Shown here: positions 1 through 13,800 of the stretch, one piece after another
Numbering within the stretch: the stretch's first letter is position 1
How the letters are laid out: every line of letters begins with the position of its first letter
Origin: Phorcus lineatus
Taxonomy: Eukaryota; Mollusca; Gastropoda; Trochida; Trochidae
Length of the DNA stretch: 64,000 nucleotides
Direction: 5' to 3'
NCBI GenBank assembly: GCA_921293015.1
Contig: OV121084.1
Span: forward strand, 27,032,946 to 27,096,945
The notes under the pieces: model-generated
What the model saw: the letters and a program-made list of their open reading frames with translations, nothing else
What the model was told of the DNA's origin: nothing
Database searches by the model: none
Program-made: the position numbers and the translations under genes

Positions 1-785
1 CCTTGCTGTTTCATAAGACATTGTTGAATTATATAAGTTTAATGATTAATTATTTAAGTTTGTAGATATTCTATCAATATATAAAAATCACCTAGTTTAA
101 ACAAAGTACAGCGTTCATCATGTTGGCACCAAAATAGATAACACATTCTCTATATACCTGTCTCTTTAATAATTTGAAAAATAGCTTTCATGTGTAATAA
201 TTCGTTAAAAGACATTTAAGGACATGGTAAAGTACAAATTATCCCCATAGGAATTATCAAAAACGATATTTTATTTTTCAAAAGTATACTGAATGGGACA
301 GAATCCTCATTAGTAATCAGTCTTTTCAATTTTAAAAAGTCCCAAAAAAGGAAAGAATACGCAAATATCTAAATTTATCATAGACTAAATTGTTTTATAG
401 TTTATCAGGCTTGAAATCTTTATGTTGTCAACTTAACAGCTGCACTCAAGATTTATCAATGTTATAGACATGAAATAGATTATAAGTTTAATCAACTTGA
501 TATATGTATTTGTCAGACTTAGCTTTCATGGCTTGTTCTTCAATGTAACTCAACATTCTCCATTGCCAATGTGTCAAGATTTATCACAATTTGAGTCTTA
601 AGAGTCGATAAGCAAGCAAGGATAATTTGTCAAGATAAACAAATATGTTTGTATTGTAACAATCAAGTAGGTTGCAACTTGAGGCTTTTTCAACGGTCAT
701 GCTCAACATGTAACCCTCAAGTGGAACAATTAGCCACGCTAAATAGCACTATCGGGATATCTAAGATCAGCTCTGAAGATTATTC

Positions 786-983
786 CAACTGTGAAAAGAT
801 TTGGTCGGAGTGTTTATATCTCTGACGTTACAGTACATGAGACTTTTTACTGACAGCTAAAATCAAAGGAAATATCTGGATCTGTTTCGGCGATTAAAAC
901 TACTGTGAAAAGATATCCAAGTGTATATCTATGCCTGACAACAACTGTGAAAGGATATCCAAGTGTTTATCTATGTCTGACAA
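786..983. repeat. Three degenerate copies of a ~40-bp unit
   Basis: Copies lie at about 786-826, 900-940 and 943-983. Each starts with (A)ACTGTGAAA, continues with GGATATCCAAGTGT or a variant, and ends with TATCT..G.CTGACA. The second and third copies are adjacent and nearly identical, and the first is more diverged. Function is unknown. Confidence 0.6.
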
Positions 984-1576
984 TACCACCAATTTGGAAC
1001 TTGAATTAGACACTATTGACAGACACAGTGACATTCTAGAGCAGGGTCACCTGATGGAGGTCGCACATTATGATCGCATATCCCCTTGCTAAGGAACATG
1101 TGCTTGTAGAGCCGTGAGGATACCTGTGTCTTTCATGTCCAACTAATTAGCAGGGCTTATTGATCCCACAGGCCCAAGTTGACGTCTGCCTGCCATGCTG
1201 ATAATCCGTGTTCGTTGCACAGGACAGCAATCTTACCATGTTGTTAATCCCTTACTGTTAAACGAGACAGTGATCTGGGGAGGAGATATTTTCAGATTTG
1301 TGATCAAGATAAATGTAGATTTGTGAGAACTATTTTGAACAATGACAAAGGTTTTTCTAATCTAAGGATTTTGTTCTCTTCGTTTGTTTTTTTAAAATAT
1401 TGTCTGATATATCAGTTTTCTTTGTCCCATGATCTCTCTGACATAGAATAGATAAATATCAGAATATTGATAATTGATCAGGTAGAAATGATCAATAGAT
1501 AACCTTGTATTTTATCGTTCGTTGATGTTACTGAAGTATTAAACATCTTGTTAAATGTTATTTATTAAATATTTTA

Positions 1577-2010
1577 CTTACAGTTAGCGCTTTTACGTAT
1601 TAGATATTTGACTTTAAAAGATTTTTTTTTATTTTGAAAACTTCCACTATCAAGTTGCATCTCAAATTCTGTAAGATTTCCAAGCGAGTGAGGTTAACAA
1701 CCATATCTTATTATTTAATGTTTTTATTTCGTAAACATTTATAACTTATGAGTAAAACACATGTAAACAGTTATTTGACTAAATTATATTGATTTTTGAA
1801 ACTTCCACTATGAAGTCGTATCTCAGATTCAGTGAGAGGAAGGTTAAGAAATAATTTTTTCTTTAACATTTTTTATTTCTCAACTTATATTTTAGCTGGT
1901 GAAAAACATATATGTAGTTGTTTGACTCAATTATATTGAATTCAAAAACTCCCTCAATTAAGGTACATGAAGTCAAAGTTTTGAAAGATGTCAAAGAGAG
2001 AAGTTAACAA
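1577..2010. repeat. Three diverged tandem copies of a ~150-bp unit
   Basis: The phrase AAAACTTCCACTATCAAG recurs in varied form near 1638, 1798 and 1944. Each time it follows a T-rich stretch containing TTTGACT.AATTATATTGA or a relative, and each is followed by GAGG(A)AGGTTAA-type sequence. The period is about 145-160 bp, so this looks like an old local tandem amplification. Confidence 0.5.
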
Positions 2011-2984
2011 ACATTGACGAGAGTCTTGGTGGAGAGAGCTTCAAAGAGTAATGTTTTGTCATCATACCTCTCTTCACATGTCTTGTGTACTTAGCTTTAT
2101 TCCCTGCATTGATAAGATTATGGAACAGTGTAAATGCTCGTGTTTAGATACACTCGTTGACAGCTCGCATCATCCATGCTTATCAATTTTGATGGGTTTG
2201 AAGTGTATTGTCATGTAAATCCATGGTAAGCCTGAGTATTCTTGAAGCAAATCCGAGCTCAGTCAAGTTGTACTACTCTAGATCTGTCACAGCATTGTAA
2301 CAATCTCGCCTTCCATGTCAAGCTCACTTCATCGTGGGTCATCTCAAGACTCTAACGAGAATATTTGATTTGACAGTTTTCTAAGTCTGTAACATTGTGT
2401 AACATCATGTAACGTTAGGAATGTCGGACTGACATAGCAGGAAGTCCTCCAAGGTTAAGGGGCCATCTCAAAACACAAACATTCCCTCATCGTTAAGAAG
2501 TGGATGTCTGCTTCATTACATAGCAGAACAGTGACTCCATAGCAGACCAGTGAATTATTAATGGACGCAAGTGCTTGTGAAGAAACACTGTCGTGACGAA
2601 GAAGAGACATTTTATGTAATGTCTACTCTGACCATTGACCTTTTACATGGTGTTAATGATGTAGACATCAGTTTGAAGAGGATTGAGTGAGTGAAGAAAA
2701 GACTGTTGATATCTTGTGATGACAATTTTGTGTCCCTGATGCAAGACCTTACTTAAGGATTCATTTTGAAAGGATTTATCTCTTCTATTTCTTTTGGATG
2801 GAAGATCTATGTAAAAGAATCTCAAAGGATAAAGTACACTCAATAGGAATGTAAACTGTTGTCAGTATCAAGACTCATATTTCTTTATTTTTTACATGAA
2901 AGAAATATTTTCAATGATTCATTGTGCTGTCACTACATTTTGTATATACAATGTAAACATCTGAGGAGGAGAAGAACCAGGAGG

Positions 2985-3024
2985 ATGTTCACTCTGTGGG
3001 AGACCTGTCCCCACTGCATCAGAG
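2985..3024 (+). CDS. Candidate first coding exon of the serine-rich gene (tentative)
   Basis: An ATG at 2985 opens 13 codons and leaves one base (G) before a GTACAT donor at 3025. The next supported exon, at 4867, begins with two bases (AG) that complete a codon, so the two join in phase as GAG (Glu). The joined model would run 1168 residues to the stop at 17575. The upstream acceptor is weak, there are few residues to judge by, and a phase match occurs by chance one time in three. The true start may lie in another exon or outside the window. Confidence 0.3.
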
Positions 3025-4866
3025 GTACATATAGAGAATTAGAGAATATTTTAGATTTTAGGATATCTTTCATCACGTGAGGGGGGGGGGGGGGGATCTG
3101 ATCTGCTCTGTGACTGAAAATGTGGTGATTTATTTGAGAAGTTTCTTGCGACGTCATACCACTGTTACATCATCACTTAGCAACGACATTGGCATGTTTT
3201 GAGGTTAGAACAATGTCATACCATTGTATGTGTGACATCATGATAATAAGGGTGCGTGGTATTATCTGTATATCGGTATATTGCAATACAGAAACACCCC
3301 GATTCGTTCTGTTCTGAAACTATCAAATCTTTCGGAGGTTTAAGAATAAACAATACGTGTAAAATTGCCGAACAAAAATTAGAAAACACCCTTTGATTTT
3401 ACTGAAAGTCGTAGACAAAGTGTGAACTTGCAAAATGAAAATAGCATAGACATGTTAAAAGTAAGAAACCAGTCACTCAATGGTCTCTCTTTACAAAAAG
3501 ACATCCAGTTGAGCATTGATAACTGTTCTAATTGCTGTTATTTAGTTAAGAGAACATGGAAAAACTAAAGTATTAAAAGAACCAATATATTGCCATACGT
3601 CTTTTTGTATCGAAATATATTGGGATATGGAAATGACAACCGATACCCATTCTTATGAAAAAGTGATATTAAACTGCAGTGAATAGAACACTCAATCTGT
3701 CATCGCTAAGCATGTAATAACCTGTGAATACTGAATAATCTTCCTCACTGAAGTAAATGTTTTCTTCCTATGTCATTTAAATTGTTTAATAAGTTAATGA
3801 ATATTTTGCTTGTTAAAATGTTCTGAAAATTCTAAACAAGGTATTAGTGGGTGTTAATCTTTCTGGTTGAACCAGGTTGGATTGTTGTAGCATGTATAAC
3901 TTCTTCAGAGAGTAGCACTGTTGGTCTGTTGTGTCACTTCTTCATCCCTATCTGGTTCCATTTTTTGGAAATACATATGTTTAAATCAACCCTAAACACA
4001 CTAGCCTTTCAACCCTTAAGGGGAGAAACCAGGCTTGAAAATGTATTGTTTCGAATTTTTCCTATCAGCAGTGAAATGTTAATTCAAATTCTAATTTTTG
4101 TTTTCAATTTCATATTTGTTTATTCGTTTACGTTTTTGGGGGGTTTTTTTAGCCACTCTGGCCATGGTGGAGTTTAGATCTTTGGAAGGATTGTCAGGGC
4201 TACCTTGTTGACTCTTTAGACCTTGAAATGAATCTTGATAAGCTTATCAAATGTCATGGTACTAAAAGATTACAGGTTGATGTATAAGCTTCAAGGTCAA
4301 AATCATCACGAACAAATCTTTTGAATTTATTCTGTCCTAAAAAAGATTTTGATCCATAAAATGAGGTCTGTCATAAAAAAAAGTTGTGATCCATAAAATG
4401 AGTTTTATGTTGATATCTTTCATGTGGTTTCCTATGACACCTCCCCTGCTTCCCCTGATTTGTTCATCCATACACTAATCACCGTTAGCCCAAGGCAGGG
4501 ATTATCCTCAGAGGTCAGCTGTACAGGAGTTGGTGGGCACTTTACGGCAGATTGTCACGCTGTAATCTCCAATAATCGTTGTAGATCACGACATCGCTGC
4601 TTGTTGGGGACACTTAAAAGGAGCGTTTAATCAAAACTGTTCCTTCATTGTTGTCAATCAAATGTGAAAAACTTTGTTGTTGCTGATCTACGTCAGATTG
4701 TGATCACACACAATGGAGCTGTGATCCCAATATGACAGTTAAGGATCAGAATTGTGTGATGTTTCATGGCTCTTGGACAAGTTGCATGTGATTTCTACAT
4801 TAATGGCCAGTATTCTTGTGTTTGGTGGGAATAATTTTCGAAACAACTTTTCCACTTATCTTTTAG
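3025..4866. other. Probable intron or upstream non-coding DNA
   Basis: The stretch is AT-rich with no exon I can support. If the ATG at 2985 is genuine this is intron 1 of the serine-rich gene, ending in TTTTAG at 4861-4866. Confidence 0.45.
3081..3095 (+). repeat. G15 homopolymer
   Basis: There is a run of fifteen G just downstream of the candidate first exon. Such runs are polymorphic and error-prone in sequencing, so the exact length should not be trusted. Confidence 0.9.
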
Positions 4867-7800
4867 AGCGACGTAAATTCGCACATGAAGCGGAGGCATT
4901 GCAGTCCAAGTTCGCAGATCTCCGGAGAGAGACCATGGTTATTGAGAAAGATCCCATTCAGGTAATAAACTTAATAATTGGTCATCATTGGAACATCTTT
5001 ATTGTATTATGTTTTGCAATTTTGGGTTTTTATTTTGGGTTACCCTTCACTACTGAATAAAATGAAAGAAATAATTAGATGAGAATTAACAAGATCAATT
5101 TTTCTTTTTTTATGATCCTTTATCAAAGTTTATGTATTTTTAAAATTCTTATGTTTTATCAGTGTACAGAAATAAGACTATGGAAAATAAGTTATTGTTT
5201 GGATTATTGATATAAAGGTTGGAAATAAGTTTATCTTTATTGAATTTCTTGTTTCAAGGTTTTTTTAATCTTGTGCCATGTACAACTGAAGACAAAGAAA
5301 AATTTTGTGGCTAATAAAGTTTAATTATGTAACATTTTGGGTATCTTGCCGCACCCTTTATCCGAACATCAGACTTCATAAGTATCATTAGTCTGTTATC
5401 TTTGCATCATTGGGTGGATCTGGAATTCAAATGTATAATATTAAAAAACACTAAGCAGTTGTAGCTTGAACTCTTTCATATCTTCAGACTGATACCACAA
5501 CCTTGGGCTCCTTTTATGTGACTATACAATCAAACATGTTCTTCTTCTTTTCTTCTTCAATACTGAAAGCTAAGTGAGATTATACATTTCTATTCAGGGT
5601 ATTTCTATAATCGATGACGACGATGAGACGAACATCGATGATGAAGAGGAGTTCTGTCCAGCTTTCTTCTCCACCCAGAGATCCATGTGGGACTTGGTAA
5701 GGAGCTTTGGGACATCTCCTCTCACTGGAGACTATTTTGGAAACATTCTTAATAGATTCAATAATACTTAAGGTTACTTTGCCCAAACACCGATTTTAAT
5801 TTCCTGAATGTTGACAAAGAATATAGGGGAAAGCGAATTGGGTTTGAGAACTGCAACAAATCTTGATATATATCTTTAATCTTTCTGTATAACCAAAGTG
5901 GAAGTATCATATTATTTATTTTGTTTTGTTTTTTTCGAATATTACTCCAAATAAGGTTTTTGGTAGTAGTGATAGCAATTTTAAGGATTGATAGTTGAAT
6001 ATTATATTTTATGAGCATTTTTGTATTTACCAGGTTAAATATTTTGGACAAAATTAGTCCTGATAAATATCATTTTGAAAATAAATATGATAGTCTTAAT
6101 CGTTGACAGAGGTAAAATATCATTCATAATAACTAAAATCTTTAACTTTATAGTGTCAAGTATTATAAGTGTCTATTATAACTTTACCTAATTCCTCCTA
6201 CTTACCAACCAGTCTGACAGTCGACCCTCGTCGCGGAATTCTGATGGCGGCAGCAAGTGGAGCAACAGATTTAGCCTCAACCTGGACCGCAGTACAAGTT
6301 TGGACCCTGATGAGACAGACGACCCCGGCTCTGACACCCCAGAGGTCATCTACTACCCTCCCAGCGAGGCCGACTCAGCCGATACATGTCCAGGGTGAGT
6401 TTTATCAAACTATCACATCTTTTAAGGTTTCTTCTGAAATGTACAATCAATTATTTATGAAATAAAATTGTCTCTAATGCTTTTTTTTATCTATATAATA
6501 CTTATTGATATACATGTGACTTCTTTGACTAAGTAAAACTACAGTCGCTACCTAATGGTGTTATAAAGGTCTTTGGTAAGACATCGTCATCATGCCTGTT
6601 GTGAGCTGTCTTGAAAAAGAGGCATCTTGTATTGTTAATCATGGACTAACGACTATTGTTATTTCCTTAAATTTATTATAATCATCTATACTTAACATCC
6701 TGATTAATAGTCTATGCTACTGTGTTTGCAGCTCATATCAGGTGTTCAACAGCGACCTGCCTCTCAGCCGGCAGAAGAGACTCTCTAAGAGACTTGGTAT
6801 GCTGGAGACTAACATCGATGAAGGTGTGTTTGGTCTTTACAGCGGTACTATATTTACAAGATTTTTCTCTAATCAGGCCTAACAGGCCAGATATGAAAGC
6901 AGATATGTTTGTCAGTGACAATTTAAATCCTAACACACTTACTGGTTCACTGTGTGTGAGTGTGTTGCAGTTGAATGGTTAAATCTGGAGAAGAAAAACT
7001 TTGACCAGCATAATTATCATGATAATTGTATGTTTTGTTACAGTTCAGAGGATGTTACAAACATCGTATTCCTTAGGCAAGTCTTTCAATCATAAAACAG
7101 TTACAAAAAGCTACTTAGTCAAAGTTTAAAGTTAAGTTCCTTTGTTTCCAGCTGACTCAGAAAGCACAGACCCAGTCTCTCTGGACGATGATGACGATAC
7201 TGACACTAATCTTCTCACGTCCAACCCCAGCACACCGTCTGATCCTGATAGGGAGTTCCTCGCTAGAACTCCAGATAAGGTAGCACTTTCATCTGATCTC
7301 TACTAGGGTTACATTATTTGAATAAAATCTTAGAATTAAAAAGTAAGATGATTAGTAATAAATAGTATTTGTTGTGTCTATAAAGATTTGCTAGTGCTAG
7401 AGGTGGAAATGGTTAACTGTCATCTGTTGATGGAATAACTCCCCTTTGAATAAACAATGTCCAAAGCAATAATTCCACTGCTATATTTCCTTTTTTTATA
7501 ACTGAAAGTCTTATACCTTTGCCCGATACTTCATTTGTGCTATAGCATAACAGCCACTGCACCTTTATCTAAACTGGAGATAGATCGTACTCATTGTATA
7601 TTCATTCCTTCTTCAGGAGAAATTCTTGCAGGAGAATTTTGAGACGATGAATTTCACACCCATGGCACCAGACAAGTTCCACAAAGCTTTGGACTCTATA
7701 GAGAAGGATCTGAACTGCGAGTCAGGTCCCCTCCCCTTCAGTCCCAGACTCAGCATCTCCTCCCGCTTTCTGTCTCGTGCTCAGCAGGCTAATGTCAGGT

Positions 7801-10800
7801 AGGATCAATGATATTTTTATCAATTTGGATCAAGTTTAGCTCAGCATCTCATCCCCCTTACTCTCTCGAGCTAGACAGGCTTATAACCTGGCAGTTATTT
7901 TTTGGAACACACACACTTCCTGTTCTAAATTTTGTTTCTTGTCCATAAGAAAGCCTCCTTCATTTATATTTGTGATGAGTTATTATTTGATTATTGCAAC
8001 TTATAATCATTACTGTTAGTATTTTTGGTAGCATGCTTCCTATGCTCTGTTAAACTGAAGAGTAGAGGAGCGTATCTTTTTAAAGGTCAGGTGAGATTAT
8101 ATTCAAATCATTTAGATTAACCATTCAAAACTTCTCATGGTTGAAAACTTTAAGAGGATAATGATCAACTTTGAGTACAGCTTTGGGATTGATTGTCGAG
8201 AGTGAGTCACCAAGGAGTTCTATTGTTGGATGATTAGCTTGAGTAATCTTTTCAATCCCAATTGTCCTGACTTAACCCTAAGCAAACAGTGACCAGCCAT
8301 TTTACATTTTCACAACATCAAACCTGATTGAGGGTTACTGATGAATAAGAAAAAATGCTGAAAATGGCCAATTATCACATAAAAACTGAATATTGAGAAG
8401 ATTTAGTTACACATGGATTTAAAAACTGTTCATTTTTAACTTAAATCAACAAGAAAGGGTGTTGAAGGACTTGTCAGTAATGAAGATCAAACTAACAACT
8501 ACCATTGCTTCTTCCAGACTTGGTTATGGCGGCCTCCAGCGACAGGACAACTGGTTTGATGTAAGTACCTTGCTGTGTCATGATATACCTGTTGATAATT
8601 ATTGCAAATATCACATTAAAGTCTAATCTCACAAAGAATTTCAAGTAACTGCATGTTGTTTATCAATGAACTGACTATAATTGATCTAACTTGAGTTTGC
8701 TTCTATTTTTTTAACATTTTAGTTCTGTTGATAATGCTCTTACTCTAATCCTCCTCTTCTGAAGCATGATTATAAGTTATCTGTATCATTTATATGATGA
8801 AATTTTGAAATAAATTACTGTTCCATGGAAGATTTTATCAGAATCTTACTTAAGTTAATGCATATTTATTTTTTATTTTCATTTGATTTGGTCTGAATCT
8901 ATAAAGCTTTTTCTTTTAATTAACAAATTGAACAAAATTTTGATACACAGTAAAATTAAAAATGATGAAATGTTTGATTTGTACAGATTAAATTTTTTAC
9001 TTTACTTCAGACATCTGTGGTGCTTAGATGCAGAATATTAGACATGTTATGAAATTTAATTTCAAGATGCACAATGGACCTTTTAGATATATATACTGCT
9101 TTATGATATGATGATTAGATCTAAAATAAATCATTGTTGGATCAAGATAAGTTGTTCATTTGTGAGGTGTGTAGTGATCATTGTCAAGTGTGTAGATGTG
9201 TGTCAGTGTATTATAACATGACGGTGAGAGCTAACTGTATATATGTTTATATATATCTACATGTCAAATGTACGTGCATGTGTCCACAGTACTCCCCGAT
9301 TACCAAGAGTTGTCCAGACTTCTCTGTATTCTCATCTGTAAGTCACGGGCCGGTTCGGTGGATGGATGAAGACAGTTTGTCTTCCTAAACCTTCTCACCA
9401 CTTGCAGGAAATCTTGGAATCATTTTGAAAATATCTTGGAACTTTTTTTTTAATTTGGGTAAAAAGTGAAGCATGAGAAGAAAAGATAAAAGATCTTTCT
9501 CATGATACCCTATCTTTAGCGCAAAGTGTCCACCAGGAGATTTAAGCTTTGCAATGCCATCTATTAGTATTGTTCTCATTTGAAGTTAGAGGGACAAGTA
9601 TTTAAAAACTGTTTCCTTTGAATTGTTTGTCTCTTCAGAATGATATTTTTTCCTAATACACTATTATCAATTGAGAATTGAAATATTGGCATTGAAAATG
9701 TAATTGTAAAATTGGACCCAATCTTTGGAATTTGAAGGCAATAAATATCTCCAAATTGACGATGCAGTGTTGTGAGAAGGTTGTTTGTTTGACGTGTTAT
9801 TACTCTCGATCCTCTCTCCCTGATCGACATTCCTCCTTGACTTTCCCTCTTTCTTTGAGCCTCAGGCTTCTGCTAATCCAACCACGTTCATTGCACCTCC
9901 CCTTTTATTTCTACCTGGTTTCTAGCCCCTCCAAAAGAGCAAAACCGAAATGGCGCGGGCCGTAGACGAAACCCGACAAAGACTCCTGGATGTAAGTAGG
10001 TCCCTCTAGTGGTAGCTCCAAGAACTAGGCCAGTGTCCTATTCATTTGTAGTATTATGATATCTTTTATATTGTTATCTTTTAAGGTGTTCTTGCAGTGG
10101 TGGGTTTTATCACATGGTTTGTTACACCCATGGTTTGAATTAATAGTAACCGAATTGCATGCAATGATTGTAGCAATACTTGGAACTATGATAAAATGTT
10201 ACTGCATGTTAATGGCATGTTAATGAAACTATATGCATGAGAAATACGGCTTTAATGGAATTAATTTGACTGAGGTAATGAAATCATTTGCTTCTGCTCC
10301 TATTCAATTAATCTAGCTCTGTCGCTGGCGTTTCTCTAGCAGTCGATGTAGAAAATATGACCTACTGTCTCATTATGTTATTTTGTATATACTTGTACAT
10401 TATATGATATTGGCCTTCACAGGGCTGTAGTCCACATACAACCAAGTTCTAAATTAATATGCATGAGGGCCGGGTATTTTCAACTTAAGCCTGATCATTT
10501 GTGTACCAAAAGATTAAAGATATAGAAATTTTGTTTCAAGCACATTCTCAAATGATCAAGTCTTTTTATATTGAATTTCTGACATACCTCAAGTATATTT
10601 ATTTGTGACTCAGAATGGTAAGAAATGAAACATTATCCCAATTCACTGTGAACAAAGTTTCAAATACCCCCTAGTCTACAGATAGAAGTGTACTGGCTCA
10701 CCTGTGTAAAACAAATCTTGTAAGGTACCTGGTCCCATCATAAATGTTTGTGTTTTAAGTGTTTCCTAAGCATCTTGTCCTCAAATGTCAAATGTGTTTT

Positions 10801-13800
10801 GGTGAAGGCCAAGTTGTATCATATCTTCTTTCCTAGTGTCAATTAATTATTCCCAAAATGATTAGATAAATGTAAAATGTTTGTAGTTGTTACTTTATGT
10901 AATAAACCAGTGTGTATCATAATTGGGTGTGTTAAGGTGCTTTAAGGTCAGGAAATGAAAAAAAAAAGTTTCTATTTCCTGAGTGACCCCCTTCAATGGA
11001 GCTCCTTCAGGGTAAGGTGATTTTAACTGAGTGTTATAACTATGGGTTAAGACGGTCCCTTAGTACTGAGAGCCTCTGTACAAATAGTCCCACAGGTTTC
11101 ATTCCACTCAATTCTTCTTAGTAAAATTGTCTTCACTGCCACAACTGTCTTGATTTCTGCTGATAATAGGTGTACACAAAGAGTTCCCTCAGAATATCTG
11201 CTAGGCAGACGGTTAAGTCAGCACCAAGTATTTCATTGCTTTTCATTTTTGAAACAATTAGGCTAGATTACAGTCATCTTAGTGCTAAAATACCTTTGAA
11301 AACCTGAGCCAAGTAAGTGGAGATGTGAATAAAGGATAGATTCAAGTAATTATGTTTTTTTCTCATTTGGTACCTGTCATGACCAGTATGTGTATGTCTG
11401 TAACAGATGGGTTGGAGATCAAATGCCATGCCTGATTCCCCGGAGAAGGACACAGCTGCTCCCCCTTCTCCGCCCACCAAGCTGGAGAGTCCGGTAAGTA
11501 AAATACAGTTTAAACTAGCTATAATGTTATATGTTCCAAAGTCTGTCTCTACATCTAGGGAAGAACCCACCTGTTTCGTTTTGGTCAAGTAAGAAATTGG
11601 ACCAATCACAACAGAGATAGATTGTCACTTTCTGATAGTGTCCGATTGATCTATCTTCTGGCTGTTCTCTATTGTAAATATAATTGTTTCGCTAGAAAAT
11701 TCATAGTCTTCATTAAGGATTAAGATATTGTGGTTAAAATATTTGTTTGTGGTGCATTTATTGATCTGTGCTAATAGAAATGAAGTATTGAGGTCAGAAT
11801 ATCATAGTAAGTATTTTATTATTACGTATTTATCATTGGGTTTTACATGTTTGATTTTTGCCCAGGCTGAAAATGAAAATATGACAAGAGTTATTGCATT
11901 TCCATGTCAGAAATCTGAAACAAAATAAGATTGCTTCCTCTCTTTTTCAGAAACCAAGCTTCACAAAAAATGAAGATTCCAAACTATCCATTCCAAAATC
12001 TCTTCCACCAAGTAAGTAATCTTTTCCTTATTTTGTTCCGAGATGAATTTGTTCCTTTAGATAATATTATGGTCAACCAACTAGTTTCTCTTTCATTTCT
12101 TCTTTCTATACTCTTTGGTTCAATATTCATCTATATATCATATCTATATCTATATTCATATGGTGTAAAAATATCTCATTTGAAAAACCCATACCTGTCT
12201 GATGTTTTCATAAGTTTAACATGCATATATGTGTGAAAATAACAAAATTGTAGGTCTACCGCTTTTCTTGTACATTTATATTTATATTCTTATATTCATA
12301 TATTTATATATTCATTTTCATATAACTTTGTAAAATATTTTCTTAAAAATTTTATGTAATTTGTTATTTTTCATTATTATTTTCCAACATAACAAATCCA
12401 TTGATCTACATTTATAGTTGCCATCTTCATGGAAATAAGCCTGTGTATGTGCATTTTCATTTCTCATACTTATCGAAGTGAACAGATCTATGACAAAATT
12501 TATTTCAGTGTTTGTACTTTTATTATCAATTCATTATCTTGTTCAGTATATGAAATTATTTTATTCCCTTTCCCTTTTCCTTTCAACTAAAGCTCCTTGT
12601 GGCTCGCCATCCCCAAAAACTTTACGACGTTTTTGGTGCAGCCTCGATTTACCTAAGCAACCAATCCAGGAAGAGCCTATGCCGTTACCAAAAATTCCGT
12701 TACCCCAAAAAATGCAAAACAGGTTGGCAGCTTTGCCGAAACCTGAGCACAATAGCCGTTCGCGGCTGCCATCATTGGTTGTCCCAAAAAGTCCCAAACT
12801 AGTTAGGAATGGGAGGCTGTCGCCGCTAAACAAAAGGGGTAAATGGTTTATGCATGATGTGTGGAATCTGTGAACATTGTGGCATTCCTGGCCCCTTCCC
12901 CTTGCCGTCGATAGAAAACACTGCTAACTCTAGATAAATTTTTTAGTCACTTAAGGGACGTGCATTCTCATTGTCTAATGACACGTCTAACCATGGACAA
13001 GGATACTATCCTTTTCAAGACTTGTCCAAAATGTGTTGTATTGTCACACTAAAATCTAAGTAGAAAACTGTTTTAGTTTCTCACCGATCACTTTTGTCTA
13101 AGTAGCTTCGGATTATTTTTTTTAAAGGAAAACACTAACAAATAAGACTTGTTATAAGTAGCAGATTTTTTTTAAAGCATGAAATTTGAGATTTTGTTTA
13201 GCTCTTTAATTATATATTGCAAAGTTTATTTATCAGTTTTTGACTGGGATCAATACTAAGAGAACACGAGATCAAAATTCATCATCAAAATCATCCAAGC
13301 TCATCAGTTATATTTGCATGAAAAGAGACCAACAAGTACCTACAAATGTTTCATAAGTGTAACTAAAAGTTAGAAAGCTCACACTATGATATTTATATGT
13401 TGAGTTTTACTAACAATGTGGTTCAGTGGATAACAGCATGTAATCATTAAGAGTGGTGTTTTTGTTTCTCTTGAAAAATCCAAGAAATCATGTTGGAATC
13501 ACAAAACATCTTTCTTTCTCATCAAAGTGATTAAGGTAATTATAGAACAAGATCATAATTATATGTGAATATTTCGTATTTATTACAATAATTGTGAAAA
13601 AACATATTTGCTTTTTCTTGTCATGTAGTGAATTAACCATCAGGAATAGTGTAATATTTCATCAAATAATCCAACTTTATCAATGTATCTCTCTTTACAG
13701 CGAGTAGCCCATGGGACCGACAGATTCCTGGTTCTCCAATCGATGACATTCCACGCACCCAATCTCCCACAAGCCTCTCCTCCCGCGGAAGCCTGAGCCC

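Larger units (their letters stand above)
1..2960. other. AT-rich non-coding DNA upstream of the first gene
   Basis: I see no open frame of useful length with splice sites in a consistent phase. The only structure I can support is two sets of degenerate tandem repeats, listed separately. The stretch could be intergenic, or could contain a 5' untranslated exon and first intron of the serine-rich gene that follows on the + strand. Nothing in the sequence decides between these. Confidence 0.5.

Noticed and set aside
12561..12833. Minus-strand 90-codon frame opposite exon 12 of the serine-rich gene
   Set aside because: The plus-strand exon has matching phases on both sides, and the minus frame has no splice support.
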